DNA of 47,715 bases. Source: an uncultured Ruminococcus sp. (GTDB lineage Bacteria > Bacillota > Clostridia > Oscillospirales > Ruminococcaceae). The notes beneath the pieces are model-generated. The model was not told the DNA's origin, made no database searches, and saw nothing but the letters and a program-made list of their open reading frames with translations. Below, piece by piece: positions 15,598-24,560 of the stretch. The stretch lies in assembly GCA_947627275.1 (NCBI GenBank), contig CANQVK010000020.1, positions 1 to 47,715 of the forward strand, read 5' to 3'. How positions within the stretch are numbered: the stretch's first letter is position 1; the number at the start of each line of letters is the position of its first letter. The position numbers were made by a program, and so were the translations under genes.

Positions 15598-16779
15598 ATG
15601 TCAAATGAAATGCAGTTAAAATACGGTTGCAACCCCAATCAGAAGCCGTCAAGGGTTTACATGGCGGACGGCTCTGAGCTTCCTATCGAGGTTCTCTGCG
15701 GAAAGCCCGGATATATCAATCTGCTGGACGCACTCAACGGCTGGCAACTTGTAAAGGAGCTTAAAGCGGCTACGGGAGTTTGCGCGGCGACTTCGTTCAA
15801 GCACGTTTCACCGGCGGGCGCAGCTATTGGACGTCCCCTGTCCGACGATTTGAAGAAGATCTACTGGGTAGACGATCTCGGCGAGCTTACGCCCCTTGCA
15901 AGCGCTTACGCAAGGGCGAGAGGCGCAGACAGAATGTCCTCTTACGGCGACTTTATCGCGCTTTCCGACAAAGTGGACGTATGCACGGCTAAAATGATAC
16001 AGAGAGAAGTTTCGGACGGCATTATCGCTCCCGATTACGACCCCGAGGCTCTGGAAATTCTCAAGTCCAAGAGAAAAGGCACGTACTGCATTCTTAAGAT
16101 TGACGAGAATTACAAGCCTGCTCCTATCGAGACAAAGCAGGTTTACGGCGTATCTTTCGAGCAGGGACGCAACGAGCTTGACATAAACCGCGAGCTGCTT
16201 GCGAACGTTGTTACCGAAAACAAGGATATTCCTGACGATAAGAAGGACGATCTCCTTATTTCGCTTATTACGCTGAAATATACGCAGTCCAACTCCGTAT
16301 GCTATGTAAAGGACGGTCAGGCAATCGGTATAGGAGCAGGTCAGCAGTCGAGAATACACTGTACTCGCCTTGCAGGACAGAAAGCCGATAACTGGTGGCT
16401 GAGACAGTCTCCGCAGGTTATGGGACTTGATTTCGTGGACGGTATCCGCCGTGCAGACCGTGACAATGCTATTGATGTTTACATGGGCGACGAATACGAG
16501 GACGTTCTCCGTGAGGGCGAATGGCAGAAGATTTTCAAGACAAAGCCTGCTGTATTCACAACTGAGGAGAAAAAGGCATGGCTTGAAAAGAATACCGGCG
16601 TTTGTCTCGGTTCGGACGCATTCTTCCCGTTCGGCGACAATATCGAGCGCGCTAAGAAGTCGGGCGTTGAATATATCGCTGAACCCGGCGGTTCGATCCG
16701 TGACGACAACGTTATCGAGACATGTAACAAATACAATATCGCTATGGCGTTCACCGGAATCAGACTTTTCCATCACTGA
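15598..16779 (+). CDS. purH: AICAR transformylase, stand-alone
   Basis: This 393-residue protein corresponds only to the transformylase domain of PurH (AICAR to FAICAR with 10-formyl-THF). Features seen are LKYGCNPNQKPSRVY at the N-terminus, the catalytic SFKHVSPAGAAIG (Lys-His), NSVCYVKDGQAIGIGAGQQSR, and SDAFFPFGDNIERA. The N-terminal MGS-like IMP cyclohydrolase domain is absent, matching the separate PurO-type gene at 13586. AGCGGAGG precedes the start. A hairpin and then a MITE follow. Confidence 0.95.
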   Translation: MSNEMQLKYGCNPNQKPSRVYMADGSELPIEVLCGKPGYINLLDALNGWQLVKELKAATGVCAATSFKHVSPAGAAIGRPLSDDLKKIYWVDDLGELTPLASAYARARGADRMSSYGDFIALSDKVDVCTAKMIQREVSDGIIAPDYDPEALEILKSKRKGTYCILKIDENYKPAPIETKQVYGVSFEQGRNELDINRELLANVVTENKDIPDDKKDDLLISLITLKYTQSNSVCYVKDGQAIGIGAGQQSRIHCTRLAGQKADNWWLRQSPQVMGLDFVDGIRRADRDNAIDVYMGDEYEDVLREGEWQKIFKTKPAVFTTEEKKAWLEKNTGVCLGSDAFFPFGDNIERAKKSGVEYIAEPGGSIRDDNVIETCNKYNIAMAFTGIRLFHH

Positions 16780-16799
16780 TATTCAGTTATAAGAGCCTG

Positions 16800-16860
16800 T
16801 TCAGTATCTCGGCGTGTGCGGAGTTTCAGGGGTGTAAAATCCGCACTTACTGAAAAAATT
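16800..16860 (+). terminator. Imperfect terminator after the AICAR transformylase gene
   Basis: GTGCGGA (16816-16822) pairs with TCCGCAC (16840-16846) and an outer TTCAGT (16800-16805) with ACTGAA (16849-16854), followed by AAAAATTTT. The T run is short, so termination may be partial. Confidence 0.5.
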
Positions 16861-16861
16861 T

Positions 16862-17017
16862 TACTCGCCGCTATTGCAAAATGTTCAAAAAATGCTGAAC
16901 AGAAAATTCGTATGTCAAGGAAGACGACGAAAGCATACTGTCATATGGTGAGAAGGATGACGCAGACAGACGGATCTTATGTCAGCATTACTGGATAGAT
17001 TGCAATAGCGGCGAGTA
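16862..17017. mobile_element. MITE, family A copy 1
   Basis: The terminal inverted repeats TACTCGCCGCTATTGCAA (left, from 16862) and TTGCAATAGCGGCGAGTA (right, ending 17017) are perfect over 18 bases, including a TA at each end that could be a duplicated target. The interior is non-coding. A shorter copy at 31452-31574 shares the central AGACGGATCTTATGTC and AACAGAAAATTC; this copy has about 33 extra bases in the middle. TA targets and short inverted ends are typical of IS630/mariner-derived MITEs (inference). Its right end is five bases from the ribosome binding site of the next gene. Confidence 0.85.
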
Positions 17018-17033
17018 TACATGGAGGGGTATT

Positions 17034-18398
17034 ATGAATAAATTAAAATTATCAGCTTTATTTCTTGCTATGATGTTTTTGTCATCATGTTCATATATGA
17101 ATGATGATGGCACGCTGAAACCAGCAAAAAGCTATGAAACTGTTGAACTTAATAATTTTTCTTTTGATTTGCGTAATGGTTTTGATAAAAAAGAAAGTTC
17201 TTTTGATAACATCATGAAACTGACATTCAAAAATGGCATAGAATTTTCTGTTATGTCTGATTATGATTGCAAAGTATGCACTCCTGAAGTGTTAAATCAG
17301 GACTTTGAAGAAAATTGTTTACCTCATGAATCAATAAGTACAGAAGTTTTAAATGTTGCAGGCAAGGAAATATCAAGTATACATACGACTGATAAAGGGG
17401 AAGTTAGTTTTTCTAAATATACTTATATGACTGATGCAAGTTCTTTTATTATTTCTTCAACCTATGAACCAAAAGACAAAGAACTTTGTGACGCTCTTGC
17501 TATGGAGATAATGGAAAGCCTGAGTTATATCGGTCATAGTGAAACGAGTAAAGAGAATGAGTTTATATCCGTTGAACCCGAAGATATATGGTTCTGCAAA
17601 AGTGACGAAAGTTCCGTATCGTGCATATCTGCTTGTGCGGAAAATTTGTCACAGTATTTGAGCGATCTCACGATTGAAGTAATGACAAGCGGTGAATTTG
17701 ATACGGCGGAAGAATATGCGGAACATGAGTACATGAAAAATATTGAAGATACAGAGTATATTCAAGAACCTTATGAAACTGAATTTTACGGAAAAAAGGC
17801 GTATTTGCAGGAGTATAAGAAAGATGATACGGATGTTTCCGTATATTTCATTGAGCATGACGGAATAATATACCGCATTTGTACTAATATTTATGAGACT
17901 GACGGAAGCGAAGATGTAAGAGACAGTGTTGACAGAATGCTTGAAAAAGTTACTTTTAAACCCGTTTCCGCCGAACGCTGTACGGAGATAAATAAGTCGT
18001 CTGTATCTGATTATACAAGTCCGAATTTCAGATATTCCATAAGTGATTTTTATGAAGCGCCTGATGAATATGCAAGTCAGAGTTATTTTGAGAGCAGTAC
18101 AGGAAACACCATTCAAATTCAAGAAGTTGAACGAGATACTCTTGAACATCATTACGACTTTTATGATTATGATATTGCGCAGGCTGGCGGATATGAAACT
18201 ATTCAGGCATGCGACAATACAATTACTGCTGTTAAAAATACCAATTCTGGCGGTGTCGGTGAGTATACGCAATATGTCTTTATGGACGAGCAAAATGCCC
18301 TTATTATAAGCATAAATACTGATTTGGGTGACAGTTCTGATGTTATAAGAAAAAACAAGCGTATAATGGATTTTTTCGCATCTATTGAGAGCAAATAA
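17034..18398 (+). CDS. Large lipoprotein with repeated domains
   Basis: A 454-residue lipoprotein: the signal peptide MNKLKLSALFLAMMFLSSC ends with lipobox LSSC (lipidated C19). The rest is acidic and appears to hold about three similar ~130-residue units, each with an N-terminal FSFDL/FRYSIS-type strand and a C-terminal stretch ending MEIMESLSY or IMDFFASI. This resembles PsbP/DUF-type lipoprotein domains in Clostridia. GGAGG precedes the start by about seven bases, and a MITE lies directly in front. The function is unknown. Confidence 0.75.
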   Translation: MNKLKLSALFLAMMFLSSCSYMNDDGTLKPAKSYETVELNNFSFDLRNGFDKKESSFDNIMKLTFKNGIEFSVMSDYDCKVCTPEVLNQDFEENCLPHESISTEVLNVAGKEISSIHTTDKGEVSFSKYTYMTDASSFIISSTYEPKDKELCDALAMEIMESLSYIGHSETSKENEFISVEPEDIWFCKSDESSVSCISACAENLSQYLSDLTIEVMTSGEFDTAEEYAEHEYMKNIEDTEYIQEPYETEFYGKKAYLQEYKKDDTDVSVYFIEHDGIIYRICTNIYETDGSEDVRDSVDRMLEKVTFKPVSAERCTEINKSSVSDYTSPNFRYSISDFYEAPDEYASQSYFESSTGNTIQIQEVERDTLEHHYDFYDYDIAQAGGYETIQACDNTITAVKNTNSGGVGEYTQYVFMDEQNALIISINTDLGDSSDVIRKNKRIMDFFASIESK

Positions 18399-18420
18399 TA
18401 TAGATATAGGAGAATTAAAA

Positions 18421-18903
18421 ATGGAACGGGATAAATCTTTAAAAATAATGAATGTAACGGCAGCCGTACTTTTCGGGTTGACCGTTTTGCTGTATCTTTT
18501 TGTAACTGCCTATCCGAGGGGAGTTATGCAGTTGTTTATGCAAAAATCGGATATTGAACTGTCAACGGCAGCTATTGTACATATGCTTTTGGGCGCGGTT
18601 AAGCCGCTGATATTTACGGCTGTCGGCGTAATAGGCTTCACAAGGAAGAATATGTCATTTAAATGGAGCATGGCAACTGCGGTCGGAAGCGGCATTTTGT
18701 GGCTGTTTCCGCCTGCCTTTTTAAAGATGTACTTTACGAGTGCTTTTGCCCGTATGGTCGGAGCGGAAGAGCTTGCGAATATAAGCGCGCTGAATAGTTC
18801 GGTTGCTATGTTCGGGTTTATGAGCAGTATCGGAATACTTCTGATCTTCGGTTCAGCCGTTGCGGAGGCGTATGCGGCGAAAAAGGGTATCGCCGATAAA
18901 TAA
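18421..18903 (+). CDS. Membrane protein, unknown
   Basis: A 160-residue hydrophobic protein with about four membrane segments (roughly 9-32, 46-72, 80-100, 125-150). AGGAG nine bases upstream supports ATG 18421 over the in-frame earlier start at 18385, which overlaps the lipoprotein gene. It probably forms an operon with the preceding lipoprotein. No family is recognised. Confidence 0.7.
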   Translation: MERDKSLKIMNVTAAVLFGLTVLLYLFVTAYPRGVMQLFMQKSDIELSTAAIVHMLLGAVKPLIFTAVGVIGFTRKNMSFKWSMATAVGSGILWLFPPAFLKMYFTSAFARMVGAEELANISALNSSVAMFGFMSSIGILLIFGSAVAEAYAAKKGIADK

Positions 18904-18942
18904 CATGGCATATGCAGCAGGGAAACAATATCCGCTTAAATA

Positions 18943-19054
18943 GTGGTTATTAATTACAGGTACGTTGAAAACATCAAAAACGACAAACCGTCCTCAAAAT
19001 ACTTTGAGTTTTTAGCAAAGAGGAGTTTTGAGCAAGGTTGGGGGGAATTAAAAT
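18943..19054 (+). other. Short coding-like remnant
   Basis: From a GTG at 18943 the frame reads INYRYVENIKNDKPSS, then EFLAKRSFEQGWGELK, ending in a TGA at 19052-19054 that overlaps the next start. The composition looks protein-like rather than random, but no ribosome binding site is clear. It may be the tail of a lost gene or a leader peptide coupled to the lipoprotein gene. Confidence 0.25.
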
Positions 19055-20036
19055 GAAATATTTAAAATCGGCATTGTTCATACTTCTTGCAGGAACGCTG
19101 CTCTGCGGCTGCGGAGACAAAGCTTCCGACGACGCTGACATATCCGACGGTTTGAGCGCGGCGGTGTCGGATACCTCCGATTACAATTTCTTTGAAACGG
19201 CGGACGGCTTGTTCAGCTTCGGAACGCCGCCCTATTTGGCTTTCAGAGAGGACGACAGCAGCAACGATTACGAGTATTCCTTTACTACGGGAAAGGAAAA
19301 CTGCCTTATCGGAGTTATGAGCGTTACGGGCTATCACCAGACCGCCAAAGGCTTCGGCGAGGGTACGCTTTCCGACTATGAAAAGGTGTACAGCGACGTA
19401 AAGGGCGAGAGCATTACGATCGGGGACGTTCCTGCCTATCAGATCACAGCGTACAGCGACAAGATAAGCTACAGATCAATTATGCTGCAATACGGAAACG
19501 GCGATCTGTTTGTGGTCAATATGACCGATAACAAAGGAAAAAATGATGCGGAAAAAGCCGCCGCCGCACTTTGCGGTACAATAAAATACAAGGGCGAACC
19601 GCTGAGAAGCTCCTCCGAGACTTTTGAAAACGATTACTTTTCGATAACCGTGTCCGAGAAGTGGTATTTCAAGTCCAAGGGCAGCGAGGGAGTTACCGTT
19701 TGCCTTAATTTACAGGAAAGTATCGAGGATATGGGGTATTCCTTTTCACTGAAAGCTCTGCCCGACGAGGGAGATATAACCATGCTTGCAAACGAGCGCT
19801 TCGGCGAGTTGTCGGAAAGCGGAGAATGCAGAGTCGAAAAATCGGAATTTCTCGGTTCGGAGGCGCAGTCGGTATTCTCCGAAAAACAGCTCGGCGATAT
19901 AACTATGAAAAGGGAGCATCGCTATTTTGAGGCGAACGGTACGTGCTTTGAAGCGATACTGTTGTGTACAGATTCAAACAAGGAGCAGTTCGATAAGGAT
20001 ATTCAGACGATAACGGAAAGCATTATATTCAAATGA
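19053..20036 (+). CDS. Lipoprotein, unknown
   Basis: A 327-residue lipoprotein: MKYLKSALFILLAGTLLCGC has lipobox LCGC. Two related domains are suggested, each beginning with an EN/ETADG..FSF-type strand and ending with an AAAALCGTIKY or IQTITESIIF helix, similar in style to the lipoprotein at 17034. The start is ATG 19053 with GGGGGG seven bases upstream; the in-frame TTG at 19038 is not supported. It is located just before the purD promoter. The function is unknown. Confidence 0.75.
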   Translation: MKYLKSALFILLAGTLLCGCGDKASDDADISDGLSAAVSDTSDYNFFETADGLFSFGTPPYLAFREDDSSNDYEYSFTTGKENCLIGVMSVTGYHQTAKGFGEGTLSDYEKVYSDVKGESITIGDVPAYQITAYSDKISYRSIMLQYGNGDLFVVNMTDNKGKNDAEKAAAALCGTIKYKGEPLRSSSETFENDYFSITVSEKWYFKSKGSEGVTVCLNLQESIEDMGYSFSLKALPDEGDITMLANERFGELSESGECRVEKSEFLGSEAQSVFSEKQLGDITMKREHRYFEANGTCFEAILLCTDSNKEQFDKDIQTITESIIFK

Positions 20037-20084
20037 AGGCAGCGTGGCGGCGTGTCGCTGCATCGGGGAATTTTTCCTCAACAG

Positions 20085-20113
20085 TTGCAATTTTGTACTC
20101 AATATGATATAAT
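20085..20113 (+). promoter_or_regulatory. Promoter of purD
   Basis: TTGCAA (20085-20090) and TATAAT (20108-20113) are 17 bases apart, 37 bases ahead of the purD start. purD therefore has its own promoter. Confidence 0.82.
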
Positions 20114-20149
20114 AATAAAAACAAACTGTATGATCAGGAGGAAGAAAAA

Positions 20150-21436
20150 ATGAAGAACGTTTTGGTAGTCGGCGGCGGCGGACGTGAACACGCCATAATT
20201 ATGAAGCTGGCTGAAAGCAAACATGTGGGCAAGCTTTACTGTACTCCCGGAAACGGCGGTATATCCAAGTATGCAGAGTGCTTTAATGTATCGGCGACAG
20301 ATATTGAGGGCGTAGTGGCTCTTGCAAAGGAAATAAAGCCCGATATGGTAGTAGTAGCTCCCGACGATCCCCTTGTTCTGGGAATGGTTGACGCTTTGCA
20401 GGCAGAGGGCTTCATGACGTTCGGACCAAAGGCGAACGCGGCGGTTATCGAGGGTTCTAAGGTGTTTTCCAAGGAGCTTATGAAGAAGTATAACATTCCC
20501 ACCGCTTTTTACGAGGTTTTCACCGAGAGCGACAAGGCTATCGCTTATCTTAAAGAGCAGAACAGCTACCCTGCCGTTATCAAGGCGGACGGTCTTGCGT
20601 TGGGCAAGGGCGTTATCATCGCGCAGAATGAGGAGGAGGCGGTTCAGGCTGTCCATGATATGATAGACGGTCTGAAATTCGGCAAAAGCTCCGCGCGTAT
20701 CGTGATAGAGGAGTACCTTACAGGTCCCGAAGTCTCCGTATTGAGCTTTACGGACGGCAAGACCCTTGTCCCCATGATCTCATCAATGGATCATAAGCGC
20801 GCACTGGACGGCGACAAGGGACTTAACACGGGCGGTATGGGAACTATCTCGCCGAACCCCTGCTATACTGAGGAAATTGCAAAGGAATGTATGGAGAAGA
20901 TATTCCTCCCCACCATGAATGCCATGAACGCCGAGGGACGTACCTTTGAGGGCTGTCTTTATTTCGGACTTATGATAACTCCCAACGGACCGAAGGTCAT
21001 CGAGTACAACTGCCGTTTCGGCGACCCTGAAACACAGGTAGTTCTCCCCATGCTCGATGCAGACCTTTACGAAATTTTCGAGGCTGTTTATAACCATGAG
21101 CTTGACAAGGTAGATATAAGATGGCACAGCGGCGCATGCGCATGCGTTGTAATGGCAAGCGGCGGTTATCCCGAGAGCTATCCAAAGGGTATCGTTATGA
21201 ACGGCTTTGATGATAAGGGTCAGGTCGAGAACTGTTTTGTATATCATGCAGGAACTAAGCTGGGCGAAAACGGCGAATTTCTCACAAACGGCGGACGCGT
21301 TATCGGCGTGACCGCAAAGGGAGAAACACTCCGTGAGGCCCTCGATACGGCTTATAAGGGCGTTTCGGAAATAAGCTTTGACGGCGCGCATTACCGTAAG
21401 GATATTGGTCATAAAGCTTTTGAAATTTTATCTTGA
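20150..21436 (+). CDS. purD: Phosphoribosylamine-glycine ligase (GAR synthetase)
   Basis: A 428-residue ATP-grasp enzyme making GAR from phosphoribosylamine, glycine and ATP. Visible are the N-terminal VLVVGGGGREHAI, PDDPLVLGMVDAL, the ATP-grasp segment PAVIKADGLALGKGVIIA, VSVLSFTDGKTLVPM, GMGTISPNP and NCRFGDPETQ. AGGAGG is ten bases upstream. It is separated from the other pur genes by three cargo genes and followed by a hairpin repeat. Confidence 0.97.
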   Translation: MKNVLVVGGGGREHAIIMKLAESKHVGKLYCTPGNGGISKYAECFNVSATDIEGVVALAKEIKPDMVVVAPDDPLVLGMVDALQAEGFMTFGPKANAAVIEGSKVFSKELMKKYNIPTAFYEVFTESDKAIAYLKEQNSYPAVIKADGLALGKGVIIAQNEEEAVQAVHDMIDGLKFGKSSARIVIEEYLTGPEVSVLSFTDGKTLVPMISSMDHKRALDGDKGLNTGGMGTISPNPCYTEEIAKECMEKIFLPTMNAMNAEGRTFEGCLYFGLMITPNGPKVIEYNCRFGDPETQVVLPMLDADLYEIFEAVYNHELDKVDIRWHSGACACVVMASGGYPESYPKGIVMNGFDDKGQVENCFVYHAGTKLGENGEFLTNGGRVIGVTAKGETLREALDTAYKGVSEISFDGAHYRKDIGHKAFEILS

Positions 21437-21450
21437 TGCCGCTGACTAAT

Positions 21451-21590
21451 GTCCAGAGGCAGCGCCTCTGGCAGGGTGTGGGACAGAGTCCCACATAGCG
21501 TTTAAGCGCTCCGCAAAGGGTGAATTTCAAAACAGTCCAGTGGACTGTTTTGAAAGAGGGAACGCCCTGCAAGAGAGGGCGTTCCCTTAG
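21451..21590. repeat. Modular hairpin repeat, full copy 1 (140 bp)
   Basis: Five consecutive hairpins are visible: CCAGAGG/CCTCTGG; TGTGGGAC/GTCCCACA; AGCG/CGCT; a perfect 14-base stem TTTCAAAACAGTCC/GGACTGTTTTGAAA; and GGGAACGCCCT/AGGGCGTTCCC. The second full copy is at 25876-26015, also 140 bp. Differences fall in loops, linkers, or as a G-T pair that keeps the stem. Both strands have chance open frames here. It fills most of the 284-base gap before the next gene. Confidence 0.85.
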
Positions 21591-21720
21591 TAAGGACACG
21601 TAACGCCGTATTCTTGATAAGGTTTACAAAAATTTAACATTTTTTCTGCTCAAAAATTTTCCTCCGTTCGTTGTTTTATATAAGAGAGTAATCTCAAGTA
21701 TAAATTAGGAGGAAAATCAT

Positions 21721-23172
21721 ATGAAAAAATTGATAATTACGGCGATTATGTCCGCGGCTATGGTGGCTTTGACCTCATGCAGCTTTAATGTGAAAAATCA
21801 TGGGGAATTCGGTTCTGCCGATATTGACGGAGACGGCGAAATCACGGTTTCCGAACTGGACAAATTTAAAGACTACCTTTTGGGAACGTTTCCCGAGGAG
21901 GAATATTCCCTGATGAACGAATACGAATTGTCGAAAATTTATGACCTTGATCTGGACGGCTCGGTGGACGTTTTCGACATGGTTCTTATGCGTCAGGCTG
22001 CCGTTTCAGGCGAAAATACCGAAACTGTATCGTGGAGAATTGACGATATACCATTGGCAGACGGATTTGACCGTATATCGGGAAAAGAGTACGTAATAAA
22101 ATCATTTTCAGAGCTTTCGGAACTGAAAGAACTCCTCTACAGCGGCACGGAGACTGACGGCATGTGGGCAAACTACGATGAAGCCTTTTTTGAGGATAAC
22201 AGTCTGCTCATAAAGCCGATAATGCAGAGCTTTTATCAGTCTGACAAAATAATTTATAATATCGCCTCCGTTCACTACGAGGGGAACGATATTGTGATCC
22301 ACTGCAACGAAAATTACGATACCAAGACCGACTATACGGGCGAACAGCTCGTAAATACGCCGCTTTTGGCGCAGGTGAGCATTTCGAAAAGCAGAGACGG
22401 CATGAATCCGCGCTGGGAATTAAAAAAGGTGAATTACGACCGTTTGATCGACTTTATAATAGAAGAAAATAAACGCAATGAGCCTGAAATAGATGAATAC
22501 GACACCTTTGAGTTCACCTCCCCCGATGGCGGTCAGACGTTTTCGGTCAGTCAGGAGGTAATGAAATATCCCGATAAGGACTGTGAAACTACCTTGCGGT
22601 TCCGCTCCGTTTTTAAAGGTACAAGCGAGCTTGAAAAGGTGCAGATATGCGTTCCCGATGAAATATACCGACCGTTTTCGGACGAGAAAAACTATGAGGT
22701 CATATGGGGCGAAAATGACGTGACTTTCAAATTCACAGCCGATAAGGAGTATTCGTACACATTTGACTACGTGGATAAATCCCTGCGGACGCAGACGGTC
22801 ACCGTAAATCACACGGGAAACGTTTATCCCGGAATATCTTCTGTTGACGTTACCGGCGATTACGCAGGGGATATGCAGAGTGTCGGAGTTGTTATAATCT
22901 GGGCGGCTTATGATGAAGTTCCTCGGGACAGGGGATATAAAATATTCGGTTCGCCTATAGGATTCAATATTTCCGATGACGTGGAAAATCCCATGGCTGT
23001 TCTTCACTATGACGAAAGCCTGCTGAAAGGGCGGGAGGAAAATCTGCGGCTTATCGGATATTCGCCGGAAGTCAATATATTCACACATTTCAGCATAACT
23101 GCTGATACTGAAAACAATACCGTCACACTGCCGGCACATAACGGTATTTATTTCCTCGCCGAGGTACAATAA
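21721..23172 (+). CDS. Lipoprotein with an N-terminal dockerin-type domain
   Basis: A 483-residue protein with signal peptide and lipobox LTSC (C20). Directly after the anchor is a full dockerin-type pair of calcium loops: ADIDGDGEITVSELDKF (residues 33-49) and YDLDLDGSVDVFDMVLMRQ (74-92). The rest is beta-rich with no motif recognised; its C-terminal part may be immunoglobulin-like. A dockerin next to a lipid anchor is unusual, because in cellulosomes the dockerin is on secreted enzymes. AGGAGG lies seven bases upstream. It is followed after 11 bases by a membrane protein gene. Confidence 0.78.
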   Translation: MKKLIITAIMSAAMVALTSCSFNVKNHGEFGSADIDGDGEITVSELDKFKDYLLGTFPEEEYSLMNEYELSKIYDLDLDGSVDVFDMVLMRQAAVSGENTETVSWRIDDIPLADGFDRISGKEYVIKSFSELSELKELLYSGTETDGMWANYDEAFFEDNSLLIKPIMQSFYQSDKIIYNIASVHYEGNDIVIHCNENYDTKTDYTGEQLVNTPLLAQVSISKSRDGMNPRWELKKVNYDRLIDFIIEENKRNEPEIDEYDTFEFTSPDGGQTFSVSQEVMKYPDKDCETTLRFRSVFKGTSELEKVQICVPDEIYRPFSDEKNYEVIWGENDVTFKFTADKEYSYTFDYVDKSLRTQTVTVNHTGNVYPGISSVDVTGDYAGDMQSVGVVIIWAAYDEVPRDRGYKIFGSPIGFNISDDVENPMAVLHYDESLLKGREENLRLIGYSPEVNIFTHFSITADTENNTVTLPAHNGIYFLAEVQ

Positions 23173-23183
23173 AGGAGTAAATT

Positions 23184-23864
23184 ATGCAGCAGGAAAAGCT
23201 GACTAAAGGAATATTTTTCGGACTTGCGGGCAATCTGCTATTCGTAGCCTTTGGCTTGATATGTCTGTTTTATTATTATACATACGAAAGCGGCAGCATT
23301 TTTTCAAAGGTAATAGAGGTTACAGCGTACTGTACGGAATTTATGGGTTTCGGACTGCTTATATATTCGGATTGGCTGCTTATCAAGAGCATTCGTCTGA
23401 GAAGACTGCTGAAAGTCAGTTTTTCCGCTTACATAGTCCTTGAAGCCCTGATGATGATACTGGAACTGAACGCCTACAAGATAGAAGCCTACGAGCCGTA
23501 TTCGCTTGCCCTTGCGATAGTTCATGCGGTCGTATCGGGCATGGTTTGCTTTGCTTTTTTACAGCTCGACCCCGACAATGTAAAGTGGGAAGTAGCCATA
23601 GGAGCGTGCTTTACGCTTATTATAGCTGGAATGCTGGGAAATATTTTAGGCGTGCGTATATATTTCAGTATTATAACGAATGCGGTCGGCTTTTCGGCGC
23701 TTTTCGCATCTATGAAATTCTTCCGTGACCGAGGACAGATAGAAATAGACTGCTACGGCGACAGGGCGAATGCGGCGGAATTTTCAAGCAGTACCCTTTT
23801 CGCTGAAATGAAAGGGTCTGAGGAAATTTCCGAAAAATCTGAAAAAGATACTGATATTGAATAA
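23184..23864 (+). CDS. Membrane protein, unknown
   Basis: A 226-residue protein with about six membrane segments over residues 10-185 and a charged C-terminal tail of about 40 residues ending in EEISEKSEKDTD. AAAGGAG lies eight bases upstream. It is co-transcribed with the dockerin lipoprotein and closed by a strong terminator at 23881. No family is recognised. Confidence 0.7.
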   Translation: MQQEKLTKGIFFGLAGNLLFVAFGLICLFYYYTYESGSIFSKVIEVTAYCTEFMGFGLLIYSDWLLIKSIRLRRLLKVSFSAYIVLEALMMILELNAYKIEAYEPYSLALAIVHAVVSGMVCFAFLQLDPDNVKWEVAIGACFTLIIAGMLGNILGVRIYFSIITNAVGFSALFASMKFFRDRGQIEIDCYGDRANAAEFSSSTLFAEMKGSEEISEKSEKDTDIE

Positions 23865-23880
23865 ATTATGATACTATTAT

Positions 23881-23920
23881 ATTCCGACTGTTTTGGAAAC
23901 AAAGCAGTCGGAATTTTTTT
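23881..23920 (+). terminator. Strong Rho-independent terminator
   Basis: ATTCCGACTG (23881-23890) pairs perfectly with CAGTCGGAAT (23905-23914) and is followed by seven T. It separates the purine/lipoprotein region from the phage-like module. A further small hairpin (TTTTTCAA/TTGAAAAA) lies at 23978-24009. Confidence 0.92.
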
Positions 23921-24074
23921 GTAATTTTAATAAATAATAAGCGTTGATATTTGTGCATAACGCCGAAATAAAAAATTATTTTTCAATAATCAATGGTTTT
24001 TCGTTGAAAAATGTGCCGTTCCGCACCCTTTATGAGAGACGTATTAAATTAAACTCTCGGAAAGGAGATGCAGA

Positions 24075-24560
24075 ATGTCCGAAAAAATTACAGAACAAAG
24101 GAGGAATGAGTTTTGCTGTTATTATGTAATGCTCGGAGATCCCGAGGAGGCTGCCGTCAGAGCAGGCTGGCAAGGGACGGCTGCATTGACGGCAGCGGCG
24201 AAATGCCTGAAAGATCAGCAATGCCGCAAAATCATATCGGAGCTGAAAACGCTTTTTTGCGATTCCGCATCCGTCAAAGCAGGATTGAGACGGCTTGCCT
24301 TCGGAAGCTGTAAGGACGCCGTTACCCTTGCGTTTTCGGAGGAGCTGCCGCCGCAAGGAGTCATAGAAAGGCTCGATCTGTTCAACGTTTCCGAAATAAA
24401 GCGCGATAGGGGCGGCGGCGTGGAGATAAAGCTTTTTGACAGGCTGAAGGCTCTTGAAAAGCTTTATGAACTTGAAACGGCGCAGGACGGCAAAAATATG
24501 GCGGCGGGACTTATCGAAGCTCTTACAGCCTCGGCAGGTGCGGAAGGTCATGACGATTAA
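24075..24560 (+). CDS. Phage terminase small subunit
   Basis: A 161-residue protein starting TEQRRNEFCCYYVMLGDPEE and AAVRAGW, the helix-turn-helix region of Terminase_2-type small subunits that recognise phage DNA. The C-terminal half has the oligomerisation and large-subunit-binding character expected (FDRLKALEKLYEL). AAAGGAG precedes the start. It overlaps the large subunit gene by 11 bases, the usual phage order. Confidence 0.82.
   Translation: MSEKITEQRRNEFCCYYVMLGDPEEAAVRAGWQGTAALTAAAKCLKDQQCRKIISELKTLFCDSASVKAGLRRLAFGSCKDAVTLAFSEELPPQGVIERLDLFNVSEIKRDRGGGVEIKLFDRLKALEKLYELETAQDGKNMAAGLIEALTASAGAEGHDD

Noticed and set aside
15808..16776. Long minus-strand open frame opposite the AICAR transformylase
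   Set aside because: The plus-strand enzyme has full family motifs; the antisense frame is a codon-bias shadow.
21300..21599. Minus-strand open frame across the 140-bp hairpin repeat (a similar frame occurs at 25818-26051)
   Set aside because: Both frames translate the same repeat, have no ribosome binding site and differ only where the repeat differs; they are chance frames through palindromic DNA.
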